Below, one piece after another: positions 8,267-16,398 of a stretch of DNA of 64,000 nt; within the stretch, counting starts at the first letter, position 1, and each line of letters opens with the position of its first letter. The position numbers and the translations under genes are program-made. The stretch spans positions 124,001 through 188,000 of the forward strand of contig NZ_JAQSDL010000043.1 in the NCBI RefSeq assembly GCF_029945895.1. Reading direction: 5' to 3'. The notes under the pieces were generated by a model. That model was not told where the DNA came from. It did not search any database and saw only the letters and a program-made list of their open reading frames with translations. This DNA is from Polaromonas sp. (GTDB lineage Bacteria; Pseudomonadota; Gammaproteobacteria; Burkholderiales; Burkholderiaceae_C).

Positions 8267-9376
8267 ATGACCTCCTTCCGGCCGTCGCCCCGAACCGTCG
8301 CCCTGCTCACCGCCGTGTTGCTGGGCCTGTCCGGTTGCGCCAGCCTCGGTTATTACTGGCAGTCGGTCAGCGGTCACCTGCAGCTGATGAACGCCGCCCG
8401 GCCCATTGATGACTGGCTGCAGGACAGCGAGACCCCCGACAAACTCAAGGCCCGGCTGGCGCTGACGCAGCAGATCCGGCGCTTTGCGGTGAGCGAACTG
8501 AAGCTGCCCGACAACGCCAGCTACCAGCGCTACGCCGACCTGCGGCGCAAGGCCGTGGTGTGGAATGTGTCGGCCGCGCCCGAGTTTTCGCTGACCCTGC
8601 AGACCTGGTGTTTTCCGGTCACCGGCTGCGTGGGCTACAAGGGCTATTTTGACGAGGCACAGGCGCGCGCCGAAGCCGACAAGCTGCGCGCGCAGGGGCT
8701 GGAGGTCAGCGTTTATGGTGTGCCGGCCTACTCCACCCTGGGCTGGATGAACTGGGCCGGTGGCGACCCGCTGCTGAGCACCTTCATCGGCTACCCCGAG
8801 GGCGAACTGGCGCGGTTGATCTTTCATGAGCTGGCGCATCAGGTGGTGTATGCCGCCGACGACATGGACTTCAACGAATCCTTTGCCACCGCCGTGGAAC
8901 GCCTGGGCAGCGCGCGCTGGCTGGACACCCACGGCAGCGCCGCCGTGCGCAAGGAATACGCGCTGTACAGCGAGCGCCGCCAGCAGTTTCGCGCGCTGAC
9001 GCTGGGGCTGCGCCGCGAACTCAGCGAAATTTATGAGCCAAAAGAGGCTCCAGCCCTTGACCACCGTGCGCAAGCCGCTATGAAAAGCGTAGCAATGCAG
9101 ACCTTCCATGCGCGTTACGCCGCCCTCAAGGCCGGCTGGGACGGTTATGCCGGTTACGACTCCTGGGTGGCCCGCACGAACAATGCCTCGCTGGGCGCAC
9201 TCGCCGCCTATGACGAACTGGTACCAGGCTTCGAGGCGCTGTTTGCGCGCGAAGGCAGCAACTGGCCGCGGTTTTATGATGCGGTCAGGCGGCTGGCCGC
9301 CCTGCCCAAACAGGCGCGGCACGACGCCCTGCGCCCTTCCATCACCACGAAAACAGAGGAGACACCCCATGGCTGA
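8267..9376 (+). CDS. Putative aminopeptidase lipoprotein (HExxH metalloprotease)
   Basis: This 369-residue protein has a lipoprotein signal with lipobox LSGC (Cys24). The zinc motif HELAH is at 187-191, and NESFA follows with Glu204 as likely third ligand. This matches the proteobacterial family annotated as putative aminopeptidase (Pfam PF10023-like). It should sit on the outer or inner membrane facing the periplasm. It starts 5 bp after the oxidoreductase gene, and its last 8 bp overlap the PHA-system gene. Residues about 260-276 (KEAPALDHRAQAAMKS) are encoded by an inserted family A repeat, yet the frame stays open and the catalytic motifs are untouched. Confidence 0.75.
   Translation: MTSFRPSPRTVALLTAVLLGLSGCASLGYYWQSVSGHLQLMNAARPIDDWLQDSETPDKLKARLALTQQIRRFAVSELKLPDNASYQRYADLRRKAVVWNVSAAPEFSLTLQTWCFPVTGCVGYKGYFDEAQARAEADKLRAQGLEVSVYGVPAYSTLGWMNWAGGDPLLSTFIGYPEGELARLIFHELAHQVVYAADDMDFNESFATAVERLGSARWLDTHGSAAVRKEYALYSERRQQFRALTLGLRRELSEIYEPKEAPALDHRAQAAMKSVAMQTFHARYAALKAGWDGYAGYDSWVARTNNASLGALAAYDELVPGFEALFAREGSNWPRFYDAVRRLAALPKQARHDALRPSITTKTEETPHG
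9046..9095. repeat. Family A dispersed repeat, in-frame copy inside the lipoprotein peptidase gene
   Basis: This is a reverse-orientation copy: GGCTCCAGCCCTTGA, then GTGCGCAAGCCGCTAT and a partly decayed GCTAT/GTAGC palindrome. It aligns along its whole length with the intergenic copies at 13963-14014 and 41976-42032. It is translated without a stop. Confidence 0.75.
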
Positions 9377-9695
9377 CATCCACATCGAACGCGAGCACAG
9401 CTTGGGCCTGGCCCAGGCCCGCAAGATCGCATTCCAGTGGGCCGAGCAGGTCGAGGAAAAGTTCGACATGAGCTGCACCTACGAAGAAGGCGACAGCTGT
9501 GACGAAGTCAGCTTCACCCGTTCGGGCGTCAGCGGCACGCTCAAGGTGAGCGAGGACGTTTTCGAGCTGGACGCGAAGCTGGGCTTTCTGCTCGGTGCCT
9601 TCAAGGACAGGATCGAAGGCGAGATCGTGAAAAACCTCGACACGCTGCTGGCGCAGAAAAAACCCGCCGCCAAAAAGAAGCCTGCAGCGAAATGA
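9369..9695 (+). CDS. Polyhydroxyalkanoic acid system family protein
   Basis: This 108-residue protein resembles the PHA granule-region family (PHA_gran_rgn), small proteins often found near polyhydroxyalkanoate genes. Seen: MADIHIEREHSLGLAQAR start, a conserved VSFTRSGVSGTLKV strand region, and a Lys/Pro/Ala-rich C-terminal tail (AAKKKPAAK) reminiscent of phasin or DNA-binding tails. The ATG at 9369 follows AGAGGAG-type spacing (AGAGGAGACACCCC), a strong ribosome site, and overlaps the upstream gene by 8 bp. The next gene overlaps it by 4 bp, so the trio is likely co-translated. Exact role is not established. Confidence 0.75.
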   Translation: MADIHIEREHSLGLAQARKIAFQWAEQVEEKFDMSCTYEEGDSCDEVSFTRSGVSGTLKVSEDVFELDAKLGFLLGAFKDRIEGEIVKNLDTLLAQKKPAAKKKPAAK

Positions 9696-10897
9696 CCGCC
9701 GCAGCCCCCGCAGGCCCCCTGGCGGGCCTGAAGGTGGTGGAGCTGGGCCAGCTCATCGCTGGCCCCTTTGCCGCCAAGACGCTGGCCGACTTTGGCGCCG
9801 ACGTCATCAAGATCGAAGCACCGCGCACGGGCGACCCGCTGCGCAAATGGCGGCTGCTGAAAGACGGCACCTCGGTCTGGTGGCAGGTGCAGTCGCGCAA
9901 CAAACGTTCCGTGGCGCTCGATTTGCGGCAGGCGGAAGCGCAGGAAATTGTGCGCAAGCTGGCCACGGACGCCGACGTGCTGATCGAAAACTTCCGCCCC
10001 GGCGCCATGGAAGGATGGGGCCTGGGGCCTGAGGAACTGCTGGCCTTGAACCCCCGCCTCATCATGCTGCGCATCAGCGGCTACGGGCAAACCGGCCCCT
10101 ACCGCGACCGCCCAGGTTTTGGTGTGGTGGCCGAAGCCATGAGCGGCCTGCGCCACCTGACCGGCGAACCCGGCCGCGTGCCGGTGCGTGTCGGCGTCAG
10201 CATAGGCGACACGCTGGCCGCGTTACACGGCGTGATCGGCATTTTGCTGGCGCTGCAACACCGCCATGCTTCGGGCCAAGGTCAGGTTGTTGATGTGGCG
10301 CTGTACGAGGCCGTCTTCAACTGTATGGAAAGCCTGCTGCCCGAATACAGTGCTTTTGGCGCCGTGCGCGGCCCGGCGGGCAGCGCCCTGCCCGGCATTG
10401 CGCCCAGCAATGCCTACCGCTGCAAGGATGGCGGCTACGCGCTCATTGCGGGCAATGGCGACAGCATTTTCAAACGACTGATGACAGTGATGCATCGGCA
10501 GGACCTGGGCAACGACCCCGCGCTGTCCGACAACGCCGGCCGCGTGGCGCGTGTGCAGGAGATCGACGCCGCGATCGGCCAATGGACGGCGGGCCTGACG
10601 GTGGACGAGGTGCTGGCAGCACTGGAAGGCGCCGAGGTGCCCGCGGGAAAAATCTACACCGTCGCCGACATCGCCGCCGACCCGCACTACGCCGCGCGCG
10701 GCATGCTGCAAACCGTGCAGATGGACGACGGCTCGCAACTCGCCGTGCCCGGCTTCGTGCCCAAACTCTCAGCCACCCCCGGCAGCCAGCGCCGCAATGC
10801 GCCGGCCCTGGGCCAGGACACCGATGCGGTGCTGCGTGAGGTGGGGCTGACGGAAACGCAGATTGCCGCACTGCGGGAACGTGGGGTGGTGGGGTGA
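9692..10897 (+). CDS. CaiB/BaiF family (class III) CoA-transferase
   Basis: This 401-residue family III CoA-transferase moves CoA between carboxylic acids through an anhydride/thioester mechanism. Seen: the LKVVELGQLIAGPFAAKTLADFGADVIKIE N-terminal Rossmann motif, RNKRSVALDL, IENFRPGAMEGWG, and a C-terminal EVPAGKIYTVADIAADPH segment, all in family order and at family length. The start overlaps the PHA-system gene stop by ATGA. No acyl-CoA dehydrogenase or hydratase lies next to it, so the acid it activates is unknown. A family A repeat begins about 9 bp after its stop. Confidence 0.87.
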   Translation: MTAAAPAGPLAGLKVVELGQLIAGPFAAKTLADFGADVIKIEAPRTGDPLRKWRLLKDGTSVWWQVQSRNKRSVALDLRQAEAQEIVRKLATDADVLIENFRPGAMEGWGLGPEELLALNPRLIMLRISGYGQTGPYRDRPGFGVVAEAMSGLRHLTGEPGRVPVRVGVSIGDTLAALHGVIGILLALQHRHASGQGQVVDVALYEAVFNCMESLLPEYSAFGAVRGPAGSALPGIAPSNAYRCKDGGYALIAGNGDSIFKRLMTVMHRQDLGNDPALSDNAGRVARVQEIDAAIGQWTAGLTVDEVLAALEGAEVPAGKIYTVADIAADPHYAARGMLQTVQMDDGSQLAVPGFVPKLSATPGSQRRNAPALGQDTDAVLREVGLTETQIAALRERGVVG

Positions 10898-10905
10898 GGG
10901 GCGAA

Positions 10906-10960
10906 ATGCTATGTTATTAATAGCTGGTCGCGCTTGTGGGGTAAGGGCTGACAGCAGATT
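10906..10960. repeat. Family A dispersed repeat, intergenic
   Basis: Forward-orientation copy: GCTAT (10908-10912) / ATAGC (10920-10924), then GCGCTTGTGGGGTAAGGGCTG. It follows the CoA-transferase stop and could form a hairpin. Confidence 0.75.
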
Positions 10961-11032
10961 TTTCGACTAATTCAGGTTAAACCTAGAATCGCGGTGCTAG
11001 CTTGCGTTTTAACTACACGACGGGAGGCTTCG

Positions 11033-11116
11033 ATGCATAAACACTCTGGGCGCAACAAGGAATTAGCGCAATATCAGCAAACGGAGTTACGTCGCAGGCT
11101 GTGCGACATATATTGA
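11033..11116 (+). CDS. Putative 27-residue leader peptide or small protein
   Basis: The ATG at 11033 is preceded by CGGGAGGCTTCG, a strong Shine-Dalgarno sequence at good spacing, better than that of either following gene. It encodes 27 basic residues (MHKHSGRNKELAQYQQ... ending LCDIY) and stops 8 bp before the ATG of the next gene, an arrangement suited to translational coupling. A short AGGTT-A-AACCT palindrome lies upstream at 10974-10984. No family is recognised. Confidence 0.35.
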   Translation: MHKHSGRNKELAQYQQTELRRRLCDIY

Positions 11117-11124
11117 GGCACATC

Positions 11125-11538
11125 ATGTCGCAACAACTTGCACTCACAATTGCCGCCGCAGCCATAGGCTTCGTGGCTGCGGTTTATTTCTGTGTCGGCA
11201 ACGTTATGAATACACCCACCGCCATCGTTGCCCAAGCTACGCCACGCTGGGACTTCAGTGAACCGCTAGCTCGCACCTTTGCAGCACAGCGAGCCCAGTA
11301 CGTCGTTGGCGCAATTTTGCTCGTTGTTGCATTCATGCTGCAGGTCGCCGCCGCGCTTGCCTCGTCTACGTCTGCCCTGCCGCTTCCTGCAATGCTGCAG
11401 TCATGGCCGGCGTTTCTTATCTCGGTACTATTGCTCGTCGGTGGTGTCTCAAGCATTGGCGCGTTATTCCTGCACAAGTCAACCCTTGAAAAAGTGCTGG
11501 CACTTGGCATGACCGCGCAAGATGGAAGTGCCGCCTAA
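11125..11538 (+). CDS. Hypothetical three-helix membrane protein
   Basis: This 137-residue protein has hydrophobic segments at about residues 6-28, 58-80 and 90-112, so it is probably an inner-membrane protein with three helices. The ATG at 11125 (MSQQLALTIAAAA) is preferred over the in-frame GTG at 11101 because the first helix follows directly. It overlaps the next gene by 17 bp. Base composition and codon choice (CAA, TTG, TCA, ATA more frequent) look less GC-rich than the flanking genes, which suggests a more recent acquisition. I recognise no family. Confidence 0.6.
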   Translation: MSQQLALTIAAAAIGFVAAVYFCVGNVMNTPTAIVAQATPRWDFSEPLARTFAAQRAQYVVGAILLVVAFMLQVAAALASSTSALPLPAMLQSWPAFLISVLLLVGGVSSIGALFLHKSTLEKVLALGMTAQDGSAA

Positions 11539-11974
11539 TCAAACGATAACGCACATGGACTGGAGACTCGCCATCTCACTCTTGGTCCCTGAAGCTGTCG
11601 TAGTTGCAGGCTGGTTCGTGGTCCATCGCTTCAACTCAGCGAAGGATTTCGCTGCCCGAAGGCGAGAGCTGATTGTCGGATACCTGATAGATGCATACCG
11701 GAAACTAGAGAAATCCGCAGATCCGATAGAGCCGCAGGAATCATGGAAGGACATGGAGTCTGCCATCGCCGACATTCAGCTCTTCGGATCTGGCGAACAA
11801 GTCAATCTTGCTCAGCAGTTCGCCAGGGAAATTGCGCAGAGACAGACCGCGTTTGCTACAACCTTGCTTGAAGAGTTGCGCAGGTCGCTGAGATCCGAGC
11901 TAAAGCTTGCCCCTGTTGCGGAGCCCATCATCCATCTGCGCTTTCGTCGCAATCTGCTGCGAAAAAAACCCTAA
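11522..11974 (+). CDS. Hypothetical membrane-anchored protein
   Basis: This 150-residue protein has one hydrophobic segment near residues 14-33 (LAISLLVPEAVVVAGWFVVH). A cytoplasmic helical region follows (RRRELIVGYLIDAYRKLEK, then an amphipathic stretch) with a basic C-terminus. Length and layout resemble small single-pass proteins found beside other short hypotheticals in accessory regions, but no named family can be supported. It overlaps the upstream three-helix protein by 17 bp and shares its lower-GC codon use, so the two likely function together. A start at the internal Met12 is possible. Confidence 0.55.
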   Translation: MEVPPNQTITHMDWRLAISLLVPEAVVVAGWFVVHRFNSAKDFAARRRELIVGYLIDAYRKLEKSADPIEPQESWKDMESAIADIQLFGSGEQVNLAQQFAREIAQRQTAFATTLLEELRRSLRSELKLAPVAEPIIHLRFRRNLLRKKP

Positions 11975-12036
11975 CTCTTTCCAGCCAAGTTGGTTTGCAA
12001 CTCGGCCTCCTTAGGAGGCTCGCAGCCCACAGCCAA

Positions 12037-12291
12037 TCAGCTCAACGACTCAATCAAATCCACATACTGCTGCATCGCATCTTCCTGCGATGTGCCCTTC
12101 AGGTTGTTCCAGGCATCCCACTTGGCGCGCGCCACCATGTCGCTGAAGCCGGGCTTCTTGTCGGTGTTGTCGCCCGTGCTGCCCTGCTTGTACAGTGCAT
12201 AAATTTTCAGCAGCGTGGCGTTGTCAGGCCGCTCGCTGAGGTTTTTGGAATCGGCCATGGCCTTGTCGAATGCTGCCTTGATGTCTGCCAT
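12037..12291 (-). CDS. Acyl-CoA-binding protein (ACBP)
   Basis: This 84-residue four-helix acyl-CoA-binding protein carries cytosolic long-chain acyl-CoA. The family hallmarks are present: ADIKAAFDKAM start, LLKIYALYKQGSTGDN with the Tyr-Lys-Gln binding residues near 31-36, and KPGFSDMVARAKWDAWNNLKG (helix 3, about 46-66). Length matches ACBP closely. The ATG at 12291 is supported by family length. It is divergent from the WS/DGAT acyltransferase gene, whose substrate is acyl-CoA, so a joint role in storage-lipid synthesis is a reasonable inference. Confidence 0.92.
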   Translation of the reverse strand: MADIKAAFDKAMADSKNLSERPDNATLLKIYALYKQGSTGDNTDKKPGFSDMVARAKWDAWNNLKGTSQEDAMQQYVDLIESLS

Positions 12292-12415
12292 GAGAGTGCT
12301 CCCTTGTGGTTGAAGATCAGAATGAATTCGGGTAACTGCCCGGTATCTTAGCCACTGCCTTGCCTGCAGAATAGGGAATTCACCCCATCCGGGGTGTCGG
12401 GTACACGGAGTTTTC

Positions 12416-13948
12416 ATGGTCACACGCGTTTCGGCCCAGGCAACGGGCAAAAAGGTCGCAAAGAACGTCCAGAAAAACGTCAAGCGCGCGGTCTCGGGCA
12501 CGCTCGGCCTGTCGGGCGAGCGCATGAGCAAGGTGGACACCGCCTGGCTGCGCATGGATACACCGTCCAACCTGATGATGATTGTCGGCGTCTGGCAGCT
12601 CACGCCGGGCGTGAGCCACGCGGCGGTTTGTGAGCGCATGGAGAACAGCCTGCTGAAGTACGCGCGCTTTCGCCAGCGCGTGATGGAAGACGCCGCCGGC
12701 GCGACCTGGGTCGAGGACCGCTACTTCGACCTGCAGAACCACGTGGTGGCCGACAGGCTGCCGAAGGCGGCGAAAGGCAAGGAGCAGGAAGCGCTGCAGG
12801 ACCGGGTGGCCGAACTCGCCATGCAGCCGCTGGACCGCAAGCGCCCGCTCTGGCAAATTCACCTGATCGAGGACTACACCGGCCCCGATGGCGTCAAGGG
12901 CAGCGCCATGATTGTGCGCATCCACCACTGCATCGCCGACGGCATTGCGCTGATTTCGGTGACCATGTCGCTGGTGGACGGCGGGCTGGCGCCTCCTGAA
13001 CGCCGGAAAAAGGAAACCGGTGGCGGCGCCGAAGACTGGATTGCCGATACCCTGCTCAAACCGTTTACCGACCTTGCCGTCAGGGCCTTGGGCGCAGCCG
13101 GCGAGGGCGCCGCCCGGTCGCTGAACCTGCTGAGCGACCCGCACAAGGGCATGGCCGGCTCGCTCGACATGGCCAAGGTCATGCTGCAAGTACTGAAAGA
13201 CAGCGCCGCCCTGGCCCTGATGCCTGACGACTCCAAAACCCGGCTCAAGGGCAAGCCGGGCACCACCAAGAAGGTGGCCTGGTGCCAGCCGATCCCACTG
13301 GACGAAGTCCGTGCTGTCGGCAAGGCGCTGAACTGCTCGATCAACGATGTGCTGCTCAGTTGTGTGGCCGGCGCGATTGGCGAATACCTCAAGTCGCACG
13401 GCGACGACGTCAAGGGACAGGAGATACGCGCCATGGTGCCGGTGAACCTTCGGCCCATCGAGCAGGCCTACAAGCTGGGCAACCGCTTCGGCCTGGTGCC
13501 GCTGGTGCTGCCCATCGGCGTGGACAACCCGGTGGAACGTGTGTACGAGGTGCGGCGCCGCATGGCGGCGCTCAAGGGCAGTTACCAGCCGTTGCTGGCC
13601 TTCAGCCTGCTGGCGATTGCCGGGCTGCTGATCAAGCCGGCGCAGGACGCGATGCTCAACCTGTTCTCGAAAAAGACCACGGCGGTGATGACCAATGTGC
13701 CGGGCCCGCGCGAAAAGCTCAGCTTCTGCGGCGCCACGCTGGAGCAAAGCATGTTCTGGGTGCCGCAGTCGGGCGATGTCGGGCTGGGCGTGTCCATCCT
13801 CAGCTACGGCGGCGGCGTGCAGTTCGGCGTGATCACCGACAGCACGCTGTGCCCGGAGCCGCAGCGCATCATTGACGAGTTTGTGCCCGAGTTTGCCAAG
13901 CTGTCGATCGTCACCCTGATGCTGCCCTGGGGCGACGCTGCGTCGTGA
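12416..13948 (+). CDS. Wax ester synthase / diacylglycerol acyltransferase (WS/DGAT)
   Basis: This 510-residue bifunctional O-acyltransferase is expected to use acyl-CoA to esterify fatty alcohols or diacylglycerol into neutral storage lipid. The catalytic HHxxxDG motif is at 170-176 (His170-His171, Asp175-Gly176). Other family segments are the LSGERMSKVDTAWLRMD opening, PLDRKRPLWQIHLIE before the active site, and a C-terminal TNVPGPREKLSFCGA block. An N-terminal Lys-rich extension of about 30 residues precedes the domain. A cytosolic, membrane-associated location is usual. It is divergent from an acyl-CoA-binding protein gene. Confidence 0.92.
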   Translation: MVTRVSAQATGKKVAKNVQKNVKRAVSGTLGLSGERMSKVDTAWLRMDTPSNLMMIVGVWQLTPGVSHAAVCERMENSLLKYARFRQRVMEDAAGATWVEDRYFDLQNHVVADRLPKAAKGKEQEALQDRVAELAMQPLDRKRPLWQIHLIEDYTGPDGVKGSAMIVRIHHCIADGIALISVTMSLVDGGLAPPERRKKETGGGAEDWIADTLLKPFTDLAVRALGAAGEGAARSLNLLSDPHKGMAGSLDMAKVMLQVLKDSAALALMPDDSKTRLKGKPGTTKKVAWCQPIPLDEVRAVGKALNCSINDVLLSCVAGAIGEYLKSHGDDVKGQEIRAMVPVNLRPIEQAYKLGNRFGLVPLVLPIGVDNPVERVYEVRRRMAALKGSYQPLLAFSLLAIAGLLIKPAQDAMLNLFSKKTTAVMTNVPGPREKLSFCGATLEQSMFWVPQSGDVGLGVSILSYGGGVQFGVITDSTLCPEPQRIIDEFVPEFAKLSIVTLMLPWGDAAS

Positions 13949-13962
13949 TTTTCAGTGCTTCA

Positions 13963-14014
13963 GGGCCTCAGCCCTGATGGGGAAAGCGCAAACAGCTATT
14001 GAATTGATAGCAAT
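13963..14014. repeat. Family A dispersed repeat, intergenic
   Basis: Reverse-orientation copy with GGGCCTCAGCCCTGATG, GCGCAAACAGCTATT and ATAGC (14007-14011). It fills the space between the convergent WS/DGAT and coaX genes, where its palindromes could act as a two-way terminator. Confidence 0.8.
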
Positions 14015-14025
14015 CGATACTGCTT

Positions 14026-14799
14026 TCAGACCGAGACCGCCAGGCGCTGCGCGGCAATTTCCAGCAGGCCGTCGAAAATCAGGCTCTCGACCAGCTCCAC
14101 CTTGACCGACATGCTGGGCGCCATCTTCCAGCCCGCGCCGCCGGTCATGATGCATTCGGGCGCCTCGCCGCAATGCCGGGTGGTGTTTTCCACCATGCGC
14201 TGCACGGCGCCGGCAATCGCAAAGGTGCCGCCGCTGGTGAGCGCGTCGCTGGTGTTGGTGGGGAAGTCTTTCACCTCGCCCGTGGGCACATGCAGCCCGG
14301 CCGTGCCGGATTCAAGCGCACGCAGCATGATGCCGTGGCCTGGCAGGATGATGCCGCCCAGGAACCTGCCGGAAGCGTCGATCGCCTCGACCGTGACCGC
14401 CGTGCCCACCATCACGACCACGCAGGGTTTGCGGATGCCGCGGCCCAGAAGGCGGTGCCGCGCACCTATCATGGCCACCCAGCGGTCGGCACCCAGACGG
14501 GTCGGGTGGTCGTAGCCGTTGGTCACGCCGGCCTCCTGGGCGCTGGAAACAACCCAGCGCGGCAGGACATCCCAAAGCTCCATCTGTTCCTCGACGCGGC
14601 GTTTGACCGCGTCGCCGGCCACGATGCAGCCCAGGATGTGTGACGGTGTGGGCAGGCCACACCACTCCTCGTCCGCCAGCTTGTCGATGTTTTCCAGAAA
14701 CACCGCGCCATGGGCCAGAACGGGCGACCCGACCACCGGGGCCGCGTAATGGGCCCACTTCAACCGGGTGTTGCCCACATCGAGTGCTAAAAAAGTCAT
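14026..14799 (-). CDS. coaX: Type III pantothenate kinase
   Basis: This 257-residue ASKHA-fold kinase phosphorylates pantothenate in the first step of coenzyme A synthesis. Seen: the N-terminal phosphate loop DVGNT (7-11), the GADRW motif ([11 protein letters not shown]) that holds pantothenate, and [12 protein letters not shown] and [12 protein letters not shown] as in CoaX proteins, which lack the Walker A of type I/II kinases. Length fits the family. The start at 14799 is fixed by the phosphate loop. It stands alone here; in many betaproteobacteria it follows birA, which is not in view. Confidence 0.92.
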   Translation of the reverse strand: MTFLALDVGNTRLKWAHYAAPVVGSPVLAHGAVFLENIDKLADEEWCGLPTPSHILGCIVAGDAVKRRVEEQMELWDVLPRWVVSSAQEAGVTNGYDHPTRLGADRWVAMIGARHRLLGRGIRKPCVVVMVGTAVTVEAIDASGRFLGGIILPGHGIMLRALESGTAGLHVPTGEVKDFPTNTSDALTSGGTFAIAGAVQRMVENTTRHCGEAPECIMTGGAGWKMAPSMSVKVELVESLIFDGLLEIAAQRLAVSV

Positions 14800-14903
14800 G
14801 CCACCCGATTATGAACAGCTTCCGGGGCCAGGGACGCCGGCAGGCCTAGAGGTTTTCCAGTAAGTGGTGGCGCACGCCGCGGCAGCCGTTGGCCGCAGGC
14901 CCT

Positions 14904-16358
14904 TCATGAGGCGAGCGCCACCGGTCGCTTGAAGTCAACACCGGCAGGCCGTGCGGCCTCGTACGCACGCGAGGCGCGCAGCACCAGCGCATCACCAAAC
15001 ATCGGTCCGACAAACTGCAGGCCGATGGGCAGGCCGGCTGCGGTCAGGCCACAGGGCACCGTGCTGGCCGGCTGCTGCGTCAGGTTGAAGGGGTAGGAAA
15101 ACGGCGTCCAGCCCAGCATGGCTGCCGGGTTCATGGGACTGTGTGCGGCCGGCCGCGCCTCGAAAGCCGGCACGGCCACGCTGGGCGTGACCAGCAGGTC
15201 GAAACGCTGCATGAACTGGCGCATGTGGGAACCGAGCGCGCCGCGCTGCAGGTGCAGTCGCTGGATGTCGAGCAGGCTGAACTTTTCACCGAGCAGCGCC
15301 TGGGCGCGAAAGTCGGGGTCGGTCAGCGCCTGCTGCGCGGGGGTGAGGGTGTTCCATACGGTCCAGGCACCAGCAAACCACAGGCCGGTGGTGATCTCCA
15401 GCGGGTCTTCAAAGCCGGGATCAACCTGTTCAACCAACGCGCCGAGCTCGGCCAGCAGCGCCACGGCACGAGCCACAGACTGCGCGACTTCCGGATCCAC
15501 GTTGCGCGCATAACCCAGCGCCGGCGACCACGCGATGCGCAGGCCGCGGATGCCGTCTTCCAGCCCCTGCAGGTAATTGCTGCTGTCAGGCGGCAGCGAG
15601 GTCCAGTCCCGGGCGTCCGGCTTTTTGAGCACGTTCATCATCAGCGCCGCGTCACGCACGCTACGGCTGTGTGGGCCCAGGTGCGCGACCGAGCCGAACG
15701 GCGACAACGGGTAAGCCGGCACACGGCCGAAGCTGGGCTTGAGGCCGAAGTTGCCGCAAAACGCCGCCGGAATACGCACCGAGCCGGCGCCGTCGGTGCC
15801 TATGGCCAGCGGCCCCATGCCGGACGCCACCGCCGCCGCCGCGCCGCCGGAGGATCCGCCTGGTGTTTTCGACAGGTCCCAGGGGTTGCGCGTGATGCCG
15901 GTGCGCGGTGAATTGGTTTCGCCCTTGCAGCCAAATTCGGGCGTGGTGGTTTTGCCGAGGATCACCCCCCCGGCTTCACGCAGCCGTGCCGTCACCGGCG
16001 CGTCCACGTCCCAGGGCTGGCTGGCGTCCACCGTGTGGCTGCCGCGCAAGGTAGGCATTCCGCGGGTCAGGATCAGGTCCTTGATCGACACCGGCACCCC
16101 GTCGAGCTCGCCGCAGGGCGCACCACCCTGGCGGAATTTCTGCCAGCGCGCCTCGCTGTCCCGCGCGCTTTGCAGCGCGGACTCCTGCGCCACCAGGCAA
16201 AAAGCGTTGAGACCGGGGTTGAGCGCATCAATACGTGCCAGCACGGCGCGCGTGGCTTCTACCGGCGAGGCCTGGCCACTTCGGTACAGCTGCAGCAGCT
16301 CGGTGGCGGTGCAATCAGCCAGATCAGGCAAGGTGGGCAAAGTGGGGGAAGGGGTCAT
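14904..16358 (-). CDS. Amidase (amidase-signature family)
   Basis: This 484-residue amidase-signature hydrolase has the Ser-cisSer-Lys triad: Lys93 in VSIKDLIL, the cis-Ser in GGSSGG (167-172) and nucleophile Ser193 in GTDGAGSVRIPAAF. It is the last gene of a minus-strand operon: peptide-type binding protein, two permeases, a double ATPase, an MlrC-type peptidase and then this gene after about 40 bp. That context suggests an imported amide or modified peptide as substrate. A second, distinct amidase is encoded at 23197-24687. GatA is unlikely because no gatB or gatC is nearby. Confidence 0.87.
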   Translation of the reverse strand: MTPSPTLPTLPDLADCTATELLQLYRSGQASPVEATRAVLARIDALNPGLNAFCLVAQESALQSARDSEARWQKFRQGGAPCGELDGVPVSIKDLILTRGMPTLRGSHTVDASQPWDVDAPVTARLREAGGVILGKTTTPEFGCKGETNSPRTGITRNPWDLSKTPGGSSGGAAAAVASGMGPLAIGTDGAGSVRIPAAFCGNFGLKPSFGRVPAYPLSPFGSVAHLGPHSRSVRDAALMMNVLKKPDARDWTSLPPDSSNYLQGLEDGIRGLRIAWSPALGYARNVDPEVAQSVARAVALLAELGALVEQVDPGFEDPLEITTGLWFAGAWTVWNTLTPAQQALTDPDFRAQALLGEKFSLLDIQRLHLQRGALGSHMRQFMQRFDLLVTPSVAVPAFEARPAAHSPMNPAAMLGWTPFSYPFNLTQQPASTVPCGLTAAGLPIGLQFVGPMFGDALVLRASRAYEAARPAGVDFKRPVALAS

Positions 16359-16398
16359 CAGCTACTCCAGTCGTGGCCAGGTCCGGTCGAGCCGTCCC

